The notes beneath the pieces are model-generated. The model had not been told where the DNA came from. It did no database searches and saw nothing but the letters and a program-made list of their open reading frames with translations. Shown in pieces: positions 42,105-51,800 of a stretch of DNA of 64,000 nucleotides. The stretch covers positions 62,001-126,000 of the forward strand of contig JACJVZ010000001.1 in assembly GCA_020637445.1 (NCBI GenBank). Reading direction: 5' to 3'. The position numbers and the translations under genes were made by a program. The first letter of the stretch is position 1; each line of letters starts with the position of its first letter. The DNA is from Calditrichota bacterium (GTDB lineage: Bacteria > Electryoneota > RPQS01).

Positions 42105-42336
42105 TTGCCTTTCTCTTAATATCGAAGACCAAAGTCTTCATCATGGTCTGTGCATTCAAAAAGTCCTGCACCCGCACAGACAGGGTATTGCGGAAAAATC
42201 CGTCTTCGATCGCCTTAATTTCGGGGCAGTCATCGAAACGGAAGAAGATTCGTCCAAGGTCGTCCACGTAGTAGTCTACGAATTGGTGGCCCTTGGCTTT
42301 CAAAGTCGTTATCAATCCAAAATCTTTTGTTTTCAT
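42046..42336 (-). CDS. Small protein resembling DUF5659
   Basis: The 96-residue protein opens KTKDFGLITTLKAKGHQFVD with a strand-rich middle (LGRIFFRFDDCP) and a helical end. The pattern of an N-terminal KT-D-F and a mid FxF strand recalls DUF5659 proteins of mobile elements. It has a GGAAATCAAC-like site before its ATG and overlaps the primase-helicase gene by 59 nt. The function is unknown. Confidence 0.65.
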   Translation of the reverse strand: MKTKDFGLITTLKAKGHQFVDYYVDDLGRIFFRFDDCPEIKAIEDGFFRNTLSVRVQDFLNAQTMMKTLVFDIKRKANENGITVRSGRTTDSYHTA

Positions 42337-42352
42337 TGTTGATTTCCTTTAG

Positions 42353-42715
42353 TTAGGGAATAAGTGGCAGAATTGTTCTTAGCCATTTCAGCATATCTTT
42401 CTTGCCCGCGTATCTGCTGCCGAACGCTGGTTGCGGCATCGGGAATTGTTGCGCGAGTGCGTGCGGAACTTGCAAAATGCTGCGATGCAGCAGGCATTGA
42501 AAGGCGATTTCACTGGCAAACCTTCCGTCAGTAAGTCCTAAATGGCGCTTGATTGCTTGTGTATCGCTTGTGCCGATTGCCTTGTTTTCCCAGGGCAACC
42601 ATAGAATGTACCAACAACCTGCTACGCAGTAGCACTTTAGACCGTGGGCCATTAGGTAGTGCGCGGTCCTTTGGGCGCTCATCAGCGCCATTCCATGCAA
42701 TATTTTCTTCTTCAT
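42353..42715 (-). CDS. Hypothetical protein of the integrated replicon
   Basis: The 120-residue protein starts at the ATG at 42715 (MKKKILHGMALMSAQRTAHY), with GGAAG upstream. A short domain CYCVAGCWYILWLP resembles a beta hairpin of a small DNA-related protein but is not recognised. It is 16 nt upstream of the DUF5659-like gene on the same strand. Confidence 0.6.
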   Translation of the reverse strand: MKKKILHGMALMSAQRTAHYLMAHGLKCYCVAGCWYILWLPWENKAIGTSDTQAIKRHLGLTDGRFASEIAFQCLLHRSILQVPHALAQQFPMPQPAFGSRYAGKKDMLKWLRTILPLIP

Positions 42716-42816
42716 GTTTTCTTCCTTTGTGTTCTTAAGAAAAGCCGGATCATAGACCCGGCACACGAAGGAAGGAAGTTATCATCTTCATGCGCCGAGC
42801 ATATCCATATTCATTA

Positions 42817-43092
42817 TTATTGGCAGCGTCTTAGTCCTTCAAAAATGATCCACGCTGTGACGATCATCTTGTTATCAGTTTGCGGCTTCATGTAGTCGTG
42901 CCGCGTTAGAAATTCTATCAATTCGTGATGGTCATACAAGTTGACCAGTTGCTCTTGGCAATATAGATACGGATGCCGGTCATCCAAGGCCACAAAATCG
43001 GCATTATCAGCTTCCAAGCTACTAAGTATGCCGGAAGCACGGCGTATGGCTTTATGTGCTGGAGTGTTGTTGCTTGTTTTGAAGCGCGGCAT
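42817..43092 (-). CDS. Hypothetical protein of the integrated replicon
   Basis: The 91-residue protein starts at the ATG at 43092 (MPRFKTSNNTPAHKAIRR), with AAAGGGAAC upstream. Its frame overlaps the end of the preceding gene by 41 nt. Helical and charged, no family recognised. About 100 nt separate it from the next gene. Confidence 0.6.
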   Translation of the reverse strand: MPRFKTSNNTPAHKAIRRASGILSSLEADNADFVALDDRHPYLYCQEQLVNLYDHHELIEFLTRHDYMKPQTDNKMIVTAWIIFEGLRRCQ

Positions 43093-43588
43093 TAAGTTCC
43101 CTTTGTTTCTGATTAATGAGTGCGATGATGTTTGCCTTGTTGTTAAGTATCTTGTTGACATGAATGCTGGTATCAGCCGGTTTCTTTGTATGCGTAGCGA
43201 TCAAGTCACTGTGGTGGAACTTGAAAAGTTCAAGTACAAACAAGCGGAGCCGTGTATCGTTGTCGAACAACGTGCCGTCATTCAGCAGTTTCTTTAAGTT
43301 TGCTAATTCAGACTGAAAATTACGGGCGGTCAGCCATTCATCAAGATGAATTCCCAGCCCAATCAGATTGCCGGTTAACAACCTAGCCTGTTCTTTTGTT
43401 AAGTGATCTTTGACTGTAAACAGGCCCGTGCGAATCAACAAGGCTTCAAGTTCTCGACGGCTTATAATATCGGTCACGTCTTCGCCATCACAGAGGTAGT
43501 GGAAGTTTGGAAACAAGACGGGAATACCGCCCATTTTCAACAAGGCCAACGCCTGTTCGAGTGCGGTTTCTTCAATGGTTTTTTTCAT
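43052..43588 (-). CDS. Hypothetical helical protein, first gene of the replicon operon
   Basis: The 178-residue protein begins MKKTIEETALEQALALLKMG, with CCAAGGAAATTGA before the ATG. Predicted mostly helical with a C-terminal glutamine-rich tail (QKQRELNAALQNKQQ). It is not recognised. It is the first gene after the promoter at 43838-43865 and a 240-nt leader with a large hairpin, so it may be a regulator or copy-number factor; that is only inference from position. Confidence 0.65.
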   Translation of the reverse strand: MKKTIEETALEQALALLKMGGIPVLFPNFHYLCDGEDVTDIISRRELEALLIRTGLFTVKDHLTKEQARLLTGNLIGLGIHLDEWLTARNFQSELANLKKLLNDGTLFDNDTRLRLFVLELFKFHHSDLIATHTKKPADTSIHVNKILNNKANIIALINQKQRELNAALQNKQQHSST

Positions 43589-43661
43589 TCAATTTCCTTG
43601 GTTAATTCAGGGTTCTCACCCGAATGTTGTGCGGCTACTAACAGCCAGGAATCACAACAAA

Positions 43662-43702
43662 AAAGACCGAACGGACATGATGCATGTCGTCGATCGGTCT
43701 TT
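43662..43702 (-). promoter_or_regulatory. Large leader hairpin upstream of the replicon operon
   Basis: AAAGACCGA (43662-43670) pairs with TCGGTCTTT (43694-43702), and the interior GACATG-ATG-CATGTC (43674-43688) forms a second perfect stem. On the minus strand the stem is followed by TTTTTTG. It can act as an attenuator in the 240-nt leader of the operon. Confidence 0.6.
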
Positions 43703-43829
43703 CGTCTATAGTCTATGGGCGGGCGGCCGAATCGGCACAGCCCTAATTATTGGAGTCTATCAGGAAGCGAATTCCGTGGTTCTTCCGAGTTATTTAGTCG
43801 GTTACTGCAGTAGCCGGAATACCGACCCC

Positions 43830-43865
43830 TACTATATAGTATACTCAATTTTTCCCGGTTGTCAA
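43830..43865 (-). promoter_or_regulatory. Promoter with overlapping palindrome for the replicon operon
   Basis: On the minus strand TTGACA (43860-43865), a 16-nt spacer and TATACT (43838-43843) form a near-consensus promoter. The perfect 12-bp palindrome TACTATATAGTA (43830-43841) overlaps the -10 and start region, a likely repressor site. The rest of 43589-44103 has no gene. Confidence 0.65.
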
Positions 43866-44103
43866 GGCAATATTGCCCATTTTTCATCCCAAAATCAAAA
43901 AAATTCAACTTTTTTCAGCCCATAGACACAGGTTCTCGTCGTTTTTCCCCTTCCACGGGAGCAAACCGCGCCTTGATTTTGAATCAACGAATTTGCACCT
44001 TTAATCCCGCTACGAACACCAAGTCTCTAGCATGGAAGAACCCCTATTAAATCGCACCTGCGATTTTTCGTGTTTTCGGGTACAAGAACTAAAGGAGGCT
44101 CCC

Positions 44104-44328
44104 ATGTTCGAAGACTTCTCGACCATTGAATCCCGCCTAGCTCCACACATTGTAAACGCTGTGTGTGATCTGCCTTCACTTTCCCATGCCGACATGTGGT
44201 TCCCTTGCTGCAACGGACAGCTGTTTCGAATGATCGAATGGACGGCAGTGTACTTGGATCGATTGGAGAACGGCCAGCCGGTAGAACAGAGTTCGCTTAT
44301 CGGCCACCCTGTATCCGGTCGTGGCTAA
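44104..44328 (+). CDS. Small protein of unknown function
   Basis: The 74-residue frame starts at an ATG with AAAGGAGG 5-6 nt upstream, a strong site that decides against the longer frame. The sequence (MFEDFSTIESRLAPHIVNAV, CCNGQLFRMIEWTAVYLDRL) is helical with two adjacent cysteines. No family was recognised. A terminator follows. It lies divergent from the replicon operon and may mark its right side. Confidence 0.6.
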   Translation: MFEDFSTIESRLAPHIVNAVCDLPSLSHADMWFPCCNGQLFRMIEWTAVYLDRLENGQPVEQSSLIGHPVSGRG

Positions 44329-44347
44329 AAACTACAGCAACACACTG

Positions 44348-44375
44348 AAGCCAGTATTACTGCTGGCTTTTTTTG
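44348..44375 (+). terminator. Terminator after the small gene
   Basis: AAGCCAG (44348-44354) pairs with CTGGCTT (44363-44369), followed by a T-run. Confidence 0.75.
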
Positions 44376-44783
44376 TTCTCTGCGGATAGGTGCGAAGATA
44401 TGTTCGCACTTTCATAGCCCGGCGTTCTTTTTGTTCTCGTCGCGACCTCTCCTGATTCTTACCCCAGTTGGAGAGTGTCTGCTTCAAAAGATGTTCAATT
44501 TCGGGCGATCGGATTTCCAACGTGCTCCCGCCTGGGAAAACTTGTCCTAGGGCAAATATGAAGGCCCGAGCCTCGGGACCTTAGGGGGCCTACCGGAGCG
44601 AAAATTCGGATAGACTCCTTAGATGCTGTAAGTTATAGGCTTAGAGAGTGGGCGGGAATCGACGAACTCGGAGTTGCCCTCGCCCCAAATTCCGACGCCG
44701 CCCGACGCTCCCGGTCGTTCAAACCACTAACTTATCCAGACTTATTCAATCCGGCTCAGATTCACCCAACATGCCGTGAACTG
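44376..44783. other. Gene-free interval between replicon and restriction operon
   Basis: No supported gene. A G+C-rich hairpin-like segment (CCCGA-GCC-TCGGG near 44564-44577) is visible. No direct repeat that would mark the integration boundary was identified. Confidence 0.45.
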
Positions 44784-44812
44784 TTGAATTAGCACCAATG
44801 TATTTGTAGATT
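44784..44812 (+). promoter_or_regulatory. Candidate hsdMSR promoter
   Basis: TTGAAT (44784-44789), 17 nt, TAGATT (44807-44812) lie 45 nt before hsdM. Confidence 0.4.
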
Positions 44813-44857
44813 GAGGAGTTACGGTCCCACCTTCTTCAAGCCCTGCCATTTCACCCA

Positions 44858-47524
44858 ATGAAACAAGATAAAATAACGCTCTCGCAACTGGAGAGCTTTC
44901 TCTTTAAGGCTGCGGATATTCTTCGTGGCAAGATGGACGCTTCCGAATTCAAAGAGTTTATTTTCGGAATGCTTTTCATCAAACGAATGTCTGACGAGTT
45001 CGATCGAAAACGAGCTGAACTTCGCCGGCAGTACAAGCACTTACCTGCCGATAAGCTGGAATCACTTCTCGAAGACAAGACTTCCTACGGCGATACGTTC
45101 TTCGTTCCCAAGCGCGCCCGCTGGAGTGAAGAATGGGTAGACGAAAATGGTAAGCAAGTCCCCGCACTAAAGCACCTCAAGGAAGACATTGGAGCAATGC
45201 TGAACAAAGCATTGGCGGCTATCGAGGAAGCAAACGATGCCCTGTACGGTGTATTGAAATCCAATATCGTATTTACATCGGGCAAAGGCAAAGAAGGTAA
45301 GACTAAAGTTAGTGATAGTCAGTGGAAAGACCTACTCGATCACTTCAATGATCCGAAGTTTGTGCTGGTCAACGAAAACTTCGAATTTCCTGATCTGCTC
45401 GGTGCGGCGTACGAATATTTGATTAAGTACTTTGCAGACAGTGCCGGTAAAAAGGGCGGCGAATTCTATACGCCCGGCGAAGTAGTTCGATTGTTAATCC
45501 AGCTGGTTCGCCCACAATCCGGAATGACTATTTATGACCCCACGGCTGGCAGTGGTGGCTTTCTGATTCAATCACATCAGTATATCGAGGAGCAAGGGCA
45601 AAACCCGGAAGACATTTTTCTTTACGGCCAAGAATCGAATGGTACAACTTGGTCAATCAGCCAGATGAACATGATTCTGCACAATATCACGAAGTTCCTT
45701 ATTGAGAACGATGATACATTGCAGAATCCCTTGCATCTCGACGGAAATCAAATTAAGAAATTCGATATCGTGCTGGCAAACCCGCCGTTCTCGCAGAACT
45801 ACAGTCGTACAGACATGAAGTTTGAAAGCAGGTTCCGCGAGTTCTGTCCTGAAAAAGGTAAGAAGGCTGATTTGATGTTCGTTCAGCATATGGCGGCGAG
45901 CTTGAAGTCTAAAGGACGAATGGCGACCATTATGCCTCACGGCGTTCTGTTTCGTGGCGGCAAAGAGAAGATCATTCGAAAGCTACTAATTGACGACAAT
46001 ATCATCGAAGCAATCATAAGTTTGCCTCCTGCACTTTTTTACGGTACCGGGATTCCTGCCTGCGTCCTGGTTATCAACCGAAACAAACCGGACACGATGC
46101 AGGACAAGATTCTGTTCATCAATGCCGACGCGGAATACGGTGAAGGGAAAGTTCAAAACAAGCTTCGCCCTGAAGACGTAGAGAAGATTGATTACGTCTT
46201 CACCAACAAGCTTGAGATTCCTAAATACTCCCGTTTGGTAACTAAGGAAGAGATAATCAACACGCACGACCTGAACTTGAACATTCGCCGATATGTGGAC
46301 AATACGCCTGATCCTGAACCCGAAGATGTGCAGGCGCATCTGATTGGTGGCGTGCCGATCCCAGAAGTCGAGGCACTCCAACCCATATACGACAAATTCA
46401 AATTCAATCCCGAAGTCATTTTTCAGCCGGACCGGGAAGGCTATTTGGCGTTTCGTGCTGAGATAGATGGTAAGTCAAAGATCCGCGAATTGGTTGATGC
46501 GGACCCAGGAGTCCAAGAAACGCTGCAGGCCATGCATTCAGCGATTGAAGAGTGGTGGGACGTGGCGAAGGCGGACTTCGTGAAACTTGAAAATGACCGA
46601 AATAGTCTGCCAACGGTTCGCAAGGAACTCTTGGACCAAATCAAAAACAAGTTGATTCCTTTGGGAGTTCTCGATCAATTCCAAGCGGCGGGTGTGTTCG
46701 TCAACTGGTGGACGAAAATTCGCTACGACTTGAAGACGATCAGCAATCTCGGCTGGGTGCACATCCTGCTACCGGACGATTATCTAGTTCGCGAGTTCTT
46801 CCAGACCGAGCAAGACGAATTGGATCAACTTGACTCCTCGCTTAATGAAGAAGAAGCCACTCTTCAGGAAGCAGTCGAAGCCGTAGAATACGAACCCGAC
46901 GAAGACGAAAAGGTGACGGCGACCGTAGTCAAGGGCTATCTAAAAGATACGATAGAGGATCTGGAAGATTCGACCGATGAGGCGGCCATTGCCGAACGAT
47001 CTATGCTTGAAACACAACTTGCTGCAATCAAAACAAGCGAAAGTGCAATCAAGCAGTTAAAGATAGACATTAAGGAGAAGCAATCCGAGCTTGAGGAAAA
47101 GCTGGAGTTCAAGCGAAACGGGATTGATGACACAAAGATTGGACTGGAATCGCTACTGCTGCAAATTGATAAAGAACTGTCGACGATGAATCCCGAATCG
47201 AGGGCGAATCAGAGAAAGATAAGTGCACTGGAAAGCGACAAGAAGAATATAGAGGCTCGAATTGCAGGACTTGAAGTACAACTCGCAGCCATCGGAGGGA
47301 TAATATCAGCTGATCAATGCGAAGCTCTAATTCTGAAGAAACTGCATGATTTTGTAGACACCGAGCTTGGCAGATACCTCGCGGAAGCAATAAGAACGTT
47401 AGTCTCTAAATGTGAGAATTTGTATTCAAAATATGCATTCGACTTTGGCTCGTTAGCTGACAACAGTCAGCAAATTCAAGAAAGCATGGCACAAGTCTTT
47501 GTGGATTTGGGGTACAGGCCGTGA
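44858..47524 (+). CDS. hsdM: Type I restriction-modification methyltransferase subunit with long C-terminal coiled-coil extension
   Basis: The 888-residue protein has the HsdM N-terminal helical domain, the SAM-binding motif YDPTAGSGGFL (near residue 225) and the catalytic NPPFS motif (near 308) of N6-adenine methyltransferases. Ordinary HsdM proteins have about 500 to 550 residues; here about 330 residues follow, rich in Glu and Lys and with heptad-like stretches (VEAVEYEPDEDEKV, then KQLKIDIKEKQSELEEKLEF) that predict coiled coils. The extension occurs in a subset of type I systems. With two HsdM and one HsdS it methylates the bipartite site; with HsdR it restricts. It overlaps hsdS by 4 nt. 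Confidence 0.95.
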   Translation: MKQDKITLSQLESFLFKAADILRGKMDASEFKEFIFGMLFIKRMSDEFDRKRAELRRQYKHLPADKLESLLEDKTSYGDTFFVPKRARWSEEWVDENGKQVPALKHLKEDIGAMLNKALAAIEEANDALYGVLKSNIVFTSGKGKEGKTKVSDSQWKDLLDHFNDPKFVLVNENFEFPDLLGAAYEYLIKYFADSAGKKGGEFYTPGEVVRLLIQLVRPQSGMTIYDPTAGSGGFLIQSHQYIEEQGQNPEDIFLYGQESNGTTWSISQMNMILHNITKFLIENDDTLQNPLHLDGNQIKKFDIVLANPPFSQNYSRTDMKFESRFREFCPEKGKKADLMFVQHMAASLKSKGRMATIMPHGVLFRGGKEKIIRKLLIDDNIIEAIISLPPALFYGTGIPACVLVINRNKPDTMQDKILFINADAEYGEGKVQNKLRPEDVEKIDYVFTNKLEIPKYSRLVTKEEIINTHDLNLNIRRYVDNTPDPEPEDVQAHLIGGVPIPEVEALQPIYDKFKFNPEVIFQPDREGYLAFRAEIDGKSKIRELVDADPGVQETLQAMHSAIEEWWDVAKADFVKLENDRNSLPTVRKELLDQIKNKLIPLGVLDQFQAAGVFVNWWTKIRYDLKTISNLGWVHILLPDDYLVREFFQTEQDELDQLDSSLNEEEATLQEAVEAVEYEPDEDEKVTATVVKGYLKDTIEDLEDSTDEAAIAERSMLETQLAAIKTSESAIKQLKIDIKEKQSELEEKLEFKRNGIDDTKIGLESLLLQIDKELSTMNPESRANQRKISALESDKKNIEARIAGLEVQLAAIGGIISADQCEALILKKLHDFVDTELGRYLAEAIRTLVSKCENLYSKYAFDFGSLADNSQQIQESMAQVFVDLGYRP

Positions 47525-48822
47525 TCGATTGTGAACACTGGGACGAGCGTCCAATTACCGATTTAGCTGACTTCATTGACGGATACGCGTTTGCGCCCGA
47601 CGATTGGAGTAGGGAAGGTCTGCCTATCATTCGAATCGAACAACTTCGGAATTTTGATTCAGTTAGTGATTGGTATAGTGGAACATTGCCTATTGAAAAT
47701 ATTATCGAGAATGGCGATCTAATATTCTCCTGGAGTGCATCGCTCTTCTTAAAGATTTGGTCCCACGGAAAGGCAGCCCTTAATCAGCACCTTTTCAAAG
47801 TCGTGGAGCATGATGGTGTTGACCGACTGTATCTAAAGTACCTGATTGAATACAATTTGCCGCGACTTAAGAATGCGTCTCACGGGTCGACGATGCAACA
47901 TGTCACTAGACGTGAGTTGCGGCAGTTTTTGGTTAGATATCCAATCAAAGAGTCAGAACAAGCCCTGATTGCTGCTTTGCTTCAAACCGTGGACAAAGCC
48001 ATTGAGCAAACAGAAGCGATGATTGCCAAGCAAGAGCGAATCAAGACTGGATTGATGCAGGATCTGCTTACGAAAGGGATTGATAAGCACGGCAACATCC
48101 GCTCTGAAGCCACACACAAATTCAAGGACTCGCCGCTGGGCAGGATTCCGGAAGAATGGGAATGCGATGCCTTGGGTGCATATCTGAATTCTGGCGGAGG
48201 GTTTATTCAAACGGGACCATTCGGGAGCCAACTTCATTCCTATGAATACGTCGATGAAGGGATTCCGGTTGTAATGCCTCAAGATATGCTTGATGACGAG
48301 ATCAGCCTGAAGTCTATTGCCCTCATAACTCCTAAGCGCGCGAAGGATCTTTCGCGACACAAAGTGGAAGTGAACGATGTTCTCTTTGCCCGCCGCGGCG
48401 AGCTAGATAGATGTGCAGCAATCTATGAGAGAGAACAAGGCTGGATTTGTGGAACGGGATGCTTACTAATGCGGATGGCACGATCAAATCTTAATCCAAC
48501 ATGGGTGACAATGACCTACAAGCATCACCGAATACAGAGACAAGTGCTTGCGCACGCTGTCGGATCTACAATGATAAACCTTAATCAAGGACTGCTTAAG
48601 GATCTCTCATTTCCGCGTCCAAGCCTTGCGGAACAACATGAGATCTGCCTAAGATTATCGACCTTTGACGCCTCGCTGTCTGGCCAGCATGTACTGCTCG
48701 GCAAATTGCAGTTACTTAAGTTAGGCCTCATGCAAGACCTTCTATCCGGCAAGGTCCCCGTTACGCATCTTCTAAAGCAAAGTGGTTCCGCAGATGTGGA
48801 GAATGTCGCATGCCCCGCGTAG
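47521..48822 (+). CDS. hsdS: Type I restriction-modification specificity subunit
   Basis: The 433-residue protein has two target recognition domains, each followed by a conserved helical spacer (residues about 140-185 with EQTEAMIAKQERIKTGLMQDLLT, and the C-terminal LLGKLQLLKLGLMQDLLSGKV). The repeated GLMQDLL motif marks the two spacers. Its GTG start overlaps the hsdM stop (GTGA), and it overlaps hsdR by 13 nt. It defines the DNA sequence read by the complex; the recognition sequence cannot be derived from the protein alone. Confidence 0.94.
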   Translation: MIDCEHWDERPITDLADFIDGYAFAPDDWSREGLPIIRIEQLRNFDSVSDWYSGTLPIENIIENGDLIFSWSASLFLKIWSHGKAALNQHLFKVVEHDGVDRLYLKYLIEYNLPRLKNASHGSTMQHVTRRELRQFLVRYPIKESEQALIAALLQTVDKAIEQTEAMIAKQERIKTGLMQDLLTKGIDKHGNIRSEATHKFKDSPLGRIPEEWECDALGAYLNSGGGFIQTGPFGSQLHSYEYVDEGIPVVMPQDMLDDEISLKSIALITPKRAKDLSRHKVEVNDVLFARRGELDRCAAIYEREQGWICGTGCLLMRMARSNLNPTWVTMTYKHHRIQRQVLAHAVGSTMINLNQGLLKDLSFPRPSLAEQHEICLRLSTFDASLSGQHVLLGKLQLLKLGLMQDLLSGKVPVTHLLKQSGSADVENVACPA

Positions 48823-51800
48823 ACCGCACGCCAGCCTATATTAAGATTGACGAGAAGAACCACGTCGAAGTGCCGTTTCTTGCACAGCTTGAGGGATTGG
48901 GATGGGACGTAATACGGCTGGAGATGAAAGATCAAAAGCCCAAAGATACTTGGCGGACCGATTTTTCCGAAGTAATTCTCGAACCTGTACTAAGGCAATC
49001 GCTGAAGAAGATCAATCCGTGGATCGAAGACGATCAGGTTGACGACGTAATTCGCAGGCTGACCAGTTACACAGCGTCTGGGTTGCTAGACAATAACCGG
49101 CGGATTCTGGCGATGCTGTTGGAGAATATGTCGGTATCTGAAAATCGCAAGACCGGCGATCCTGATCCCACGGTCCGAATCATAGATTTTGAAAACAGGG
49201 ACAACAACTCCTTCATCGCTGTTTCGCAGCCCAAGTTTCGAGTGCCTGCCACGGAGCACCACATCTTTCCCGACATCGTGCTCTTCGTGAACGGTCTGCC
49301 CGTCGTGCTGGTCGAATGCAAATCCCCAAAGGTCAAGGAACCGATCCCCGAAGCGATAGACCAGATGATGCGCTACAGCCAACAACGAGGCGAAGAGAAA
49401 GAAGGCGTTCCGCAGCTCTTCTATTTCAATCAGTTCATTGTTGCCACCTGCCGCCAGCAAGCGAAGTTTGGAACCATCACAACGCACACAGAGCGCCACT
49501 TCTACCGCTGGACCGATCCCTACCCCAAAAGCCTGAACGATTTGGAGCACGGCGCCAGCAGCCCCAATGACCAGCAACGCTTGGTGGCCGGTATGTTGGA
49601 CAAGGATAACCTGCTTAGCCTGATACGGACGTTTACGCTGTTCAAGACCAACGACAAAGGCAAGTTGATCAAAGTCGTCGGCCGCTACCAGCAATTTCGT
49701 GCGGTCAAGAAAGCCGTCGGCCGTTTGCTGACGGGCACAAACCGGCAGGAACGCAGTGGTATTATTTGGCATACCCAAGGATCTGGCAAGTCCCTGACAA
49801 TGATGTTCATGGTACGCGAAATGTACCGCCATCCTGAGCTTTCTAAATGGAAAGTTGTCTTTGTCACGGACCGTACGCAGCTGGAACAACAGTTACGCGA
49901 GACAAGTCAGAGTATCGGCTTCACGGTCAAGCCTGCGGACTCGATAGCGAAATTGAAGGAGTTGCTGCCGACTGATTCTTCTGACCTGATCATGGCGATG
50001 ATCCACAAGTTTCAGGAAAGGGAGTTACAAGAGGCCTTCCCTGAGCTGAACACGAGTCAGAATGTGCTTGTAATGACAGACGAAGCACACCGGTCGCAAT
50101 ACAAGCTGCTTGGGGCGAACTTGGATCGAGCACTCCCCAATGCGACGAAAATCGGATATACAGGCACGCCTATCGATAGGACCGAACAGGTGTTTGGCGA
50201 CTACATTGACAAGTATACGATGCGGGAAGCCATCGAAGACGGTGTAACACTTTCCATCGTGTACGAAGGCAGAACGCACAATGCAGAAGTTGACGACGCC
50301 GAAGCGATGGATACGGACTTTCAAGATGTTTTCAGCGATTGCAAGATCGACGAGCGCCTAAAAATTCTGGGCTATTCATCACGCCTGGCGTATCTTGAAG
50401 CTGAACCAACCATCACAGCCAAAGCGAAGGACATGGTGAAGCACTATGTTTCGCAGGTCTTTCCCAATGGATTTAAGGCACAGGTGGTTGCTGTTTCCCA
50501 AGAGGCCGCCGTTCGCTACAAGAAAGCTCTTGAATCGGCCTTGCAAGGCATGATAGAAGGACTGGAAAAGCATAACCCGCGCAAAATCAACATTGAGCGA
50601 CTAAAGCAGCTCAAAGTTGAAGTTGTGATATCGGGAGGCCACAACGATCTGCCGCACATTAAGGAACATGCAGACTCATCTAAACACAAGACACATATTA
50701 AGAGCTTTACACTGCCCTTCGACACGGAAGACGAAGGCGTCAAAGGCGACGTTGGAATCCTGGTTGTAATGAATATGCTGATTACCGGATTCGATGCACC
50801 CATCGAGCAGGTAATGTACCTCGACCGTGTCATCACGGACCATAATTTGCTTCAGGCTATCGCCCGAGTTAATCGCGTAGGTGAAGAAGGCAAAGACAAA
50901 GGGTTTGTTGTAGATTACGTAGGTGTCGGCCATCATTTGAAGGACGCGATAAAGAGCTACGACGAGCGTGAACAGGCAGAGGTCGTGAAATGCTTGTCTA
51001 CGCCAGCAGAAGAACTAAATGAACTCGTCGCGGCAAGCAATAGCCTGAAAGAAATGCTTGCAAAGCACGGATTGACGAACCTGTCTGATCACGATGCCTT
51101 CTTCGACCTCTTTTACGACGAAGACGTTAGATATGATTATCTTGAGGCCTTCAAGAAGCTTACAAAGAGTTTGAACTTAGTGTTTCCGCGCAAAGAAGCG
51201 CTCGAATATCTTAACGAGTATCAGTCATTATCCGAGATTAATGCGCTTGCCGCTTCTCACCTGAACGACGACCGTCTTAGTTTGAAGGGCGTCCCCGCGA
51301 AGTTAAGAAGAATTACGGATGCGCATCTTGTTTCAAAAGGCATCGAACAGAAGGTCGCGCCTATTTCCATTTTTGATGACTCGTTTATCGAAAACGTCAA
51401 GAAGCGCAGTCGGGCAAAGACAAAAGCCGCTGAAGTGGAACATGCGATTCGTCACCACATTGAAGTGAACATAAATGACGACCCAGAGCTATATGCTTCT
51501 TTCGCAGAGGCGCTAGAGCGCATTTTCCAAGACTTCAAGGACAACTGGCAGGCAATTTTCGAGGAGCTAGAGAAGCTAAGAGCGAGAATAAGAAATCTGC
51601 CGCAGCCACCTGCCGGGCTGACCCGAAAGAAACACATGCCATTCTTCCGAATTCTTGCAAGAGAAATCTACGGAAAACGTTTTGGCGATGACACATTTAC
51701 AGATGAAGAAGAAGACAATTTAGTCGAGCTCACACACGAAGTTGTTGAGACAATCGTCCGTGAAACCAAACTAATCGGCTTTTGGGATAGCACTCCTTCA

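Noticed and set aside
44332..44520. 62-codon minus-strand frame near 44.4 kb
   Set aside because: It needs a TTG start, covers the terminator at 44348-44375 and has no recognised homologue; support is too weak to list as a gene.
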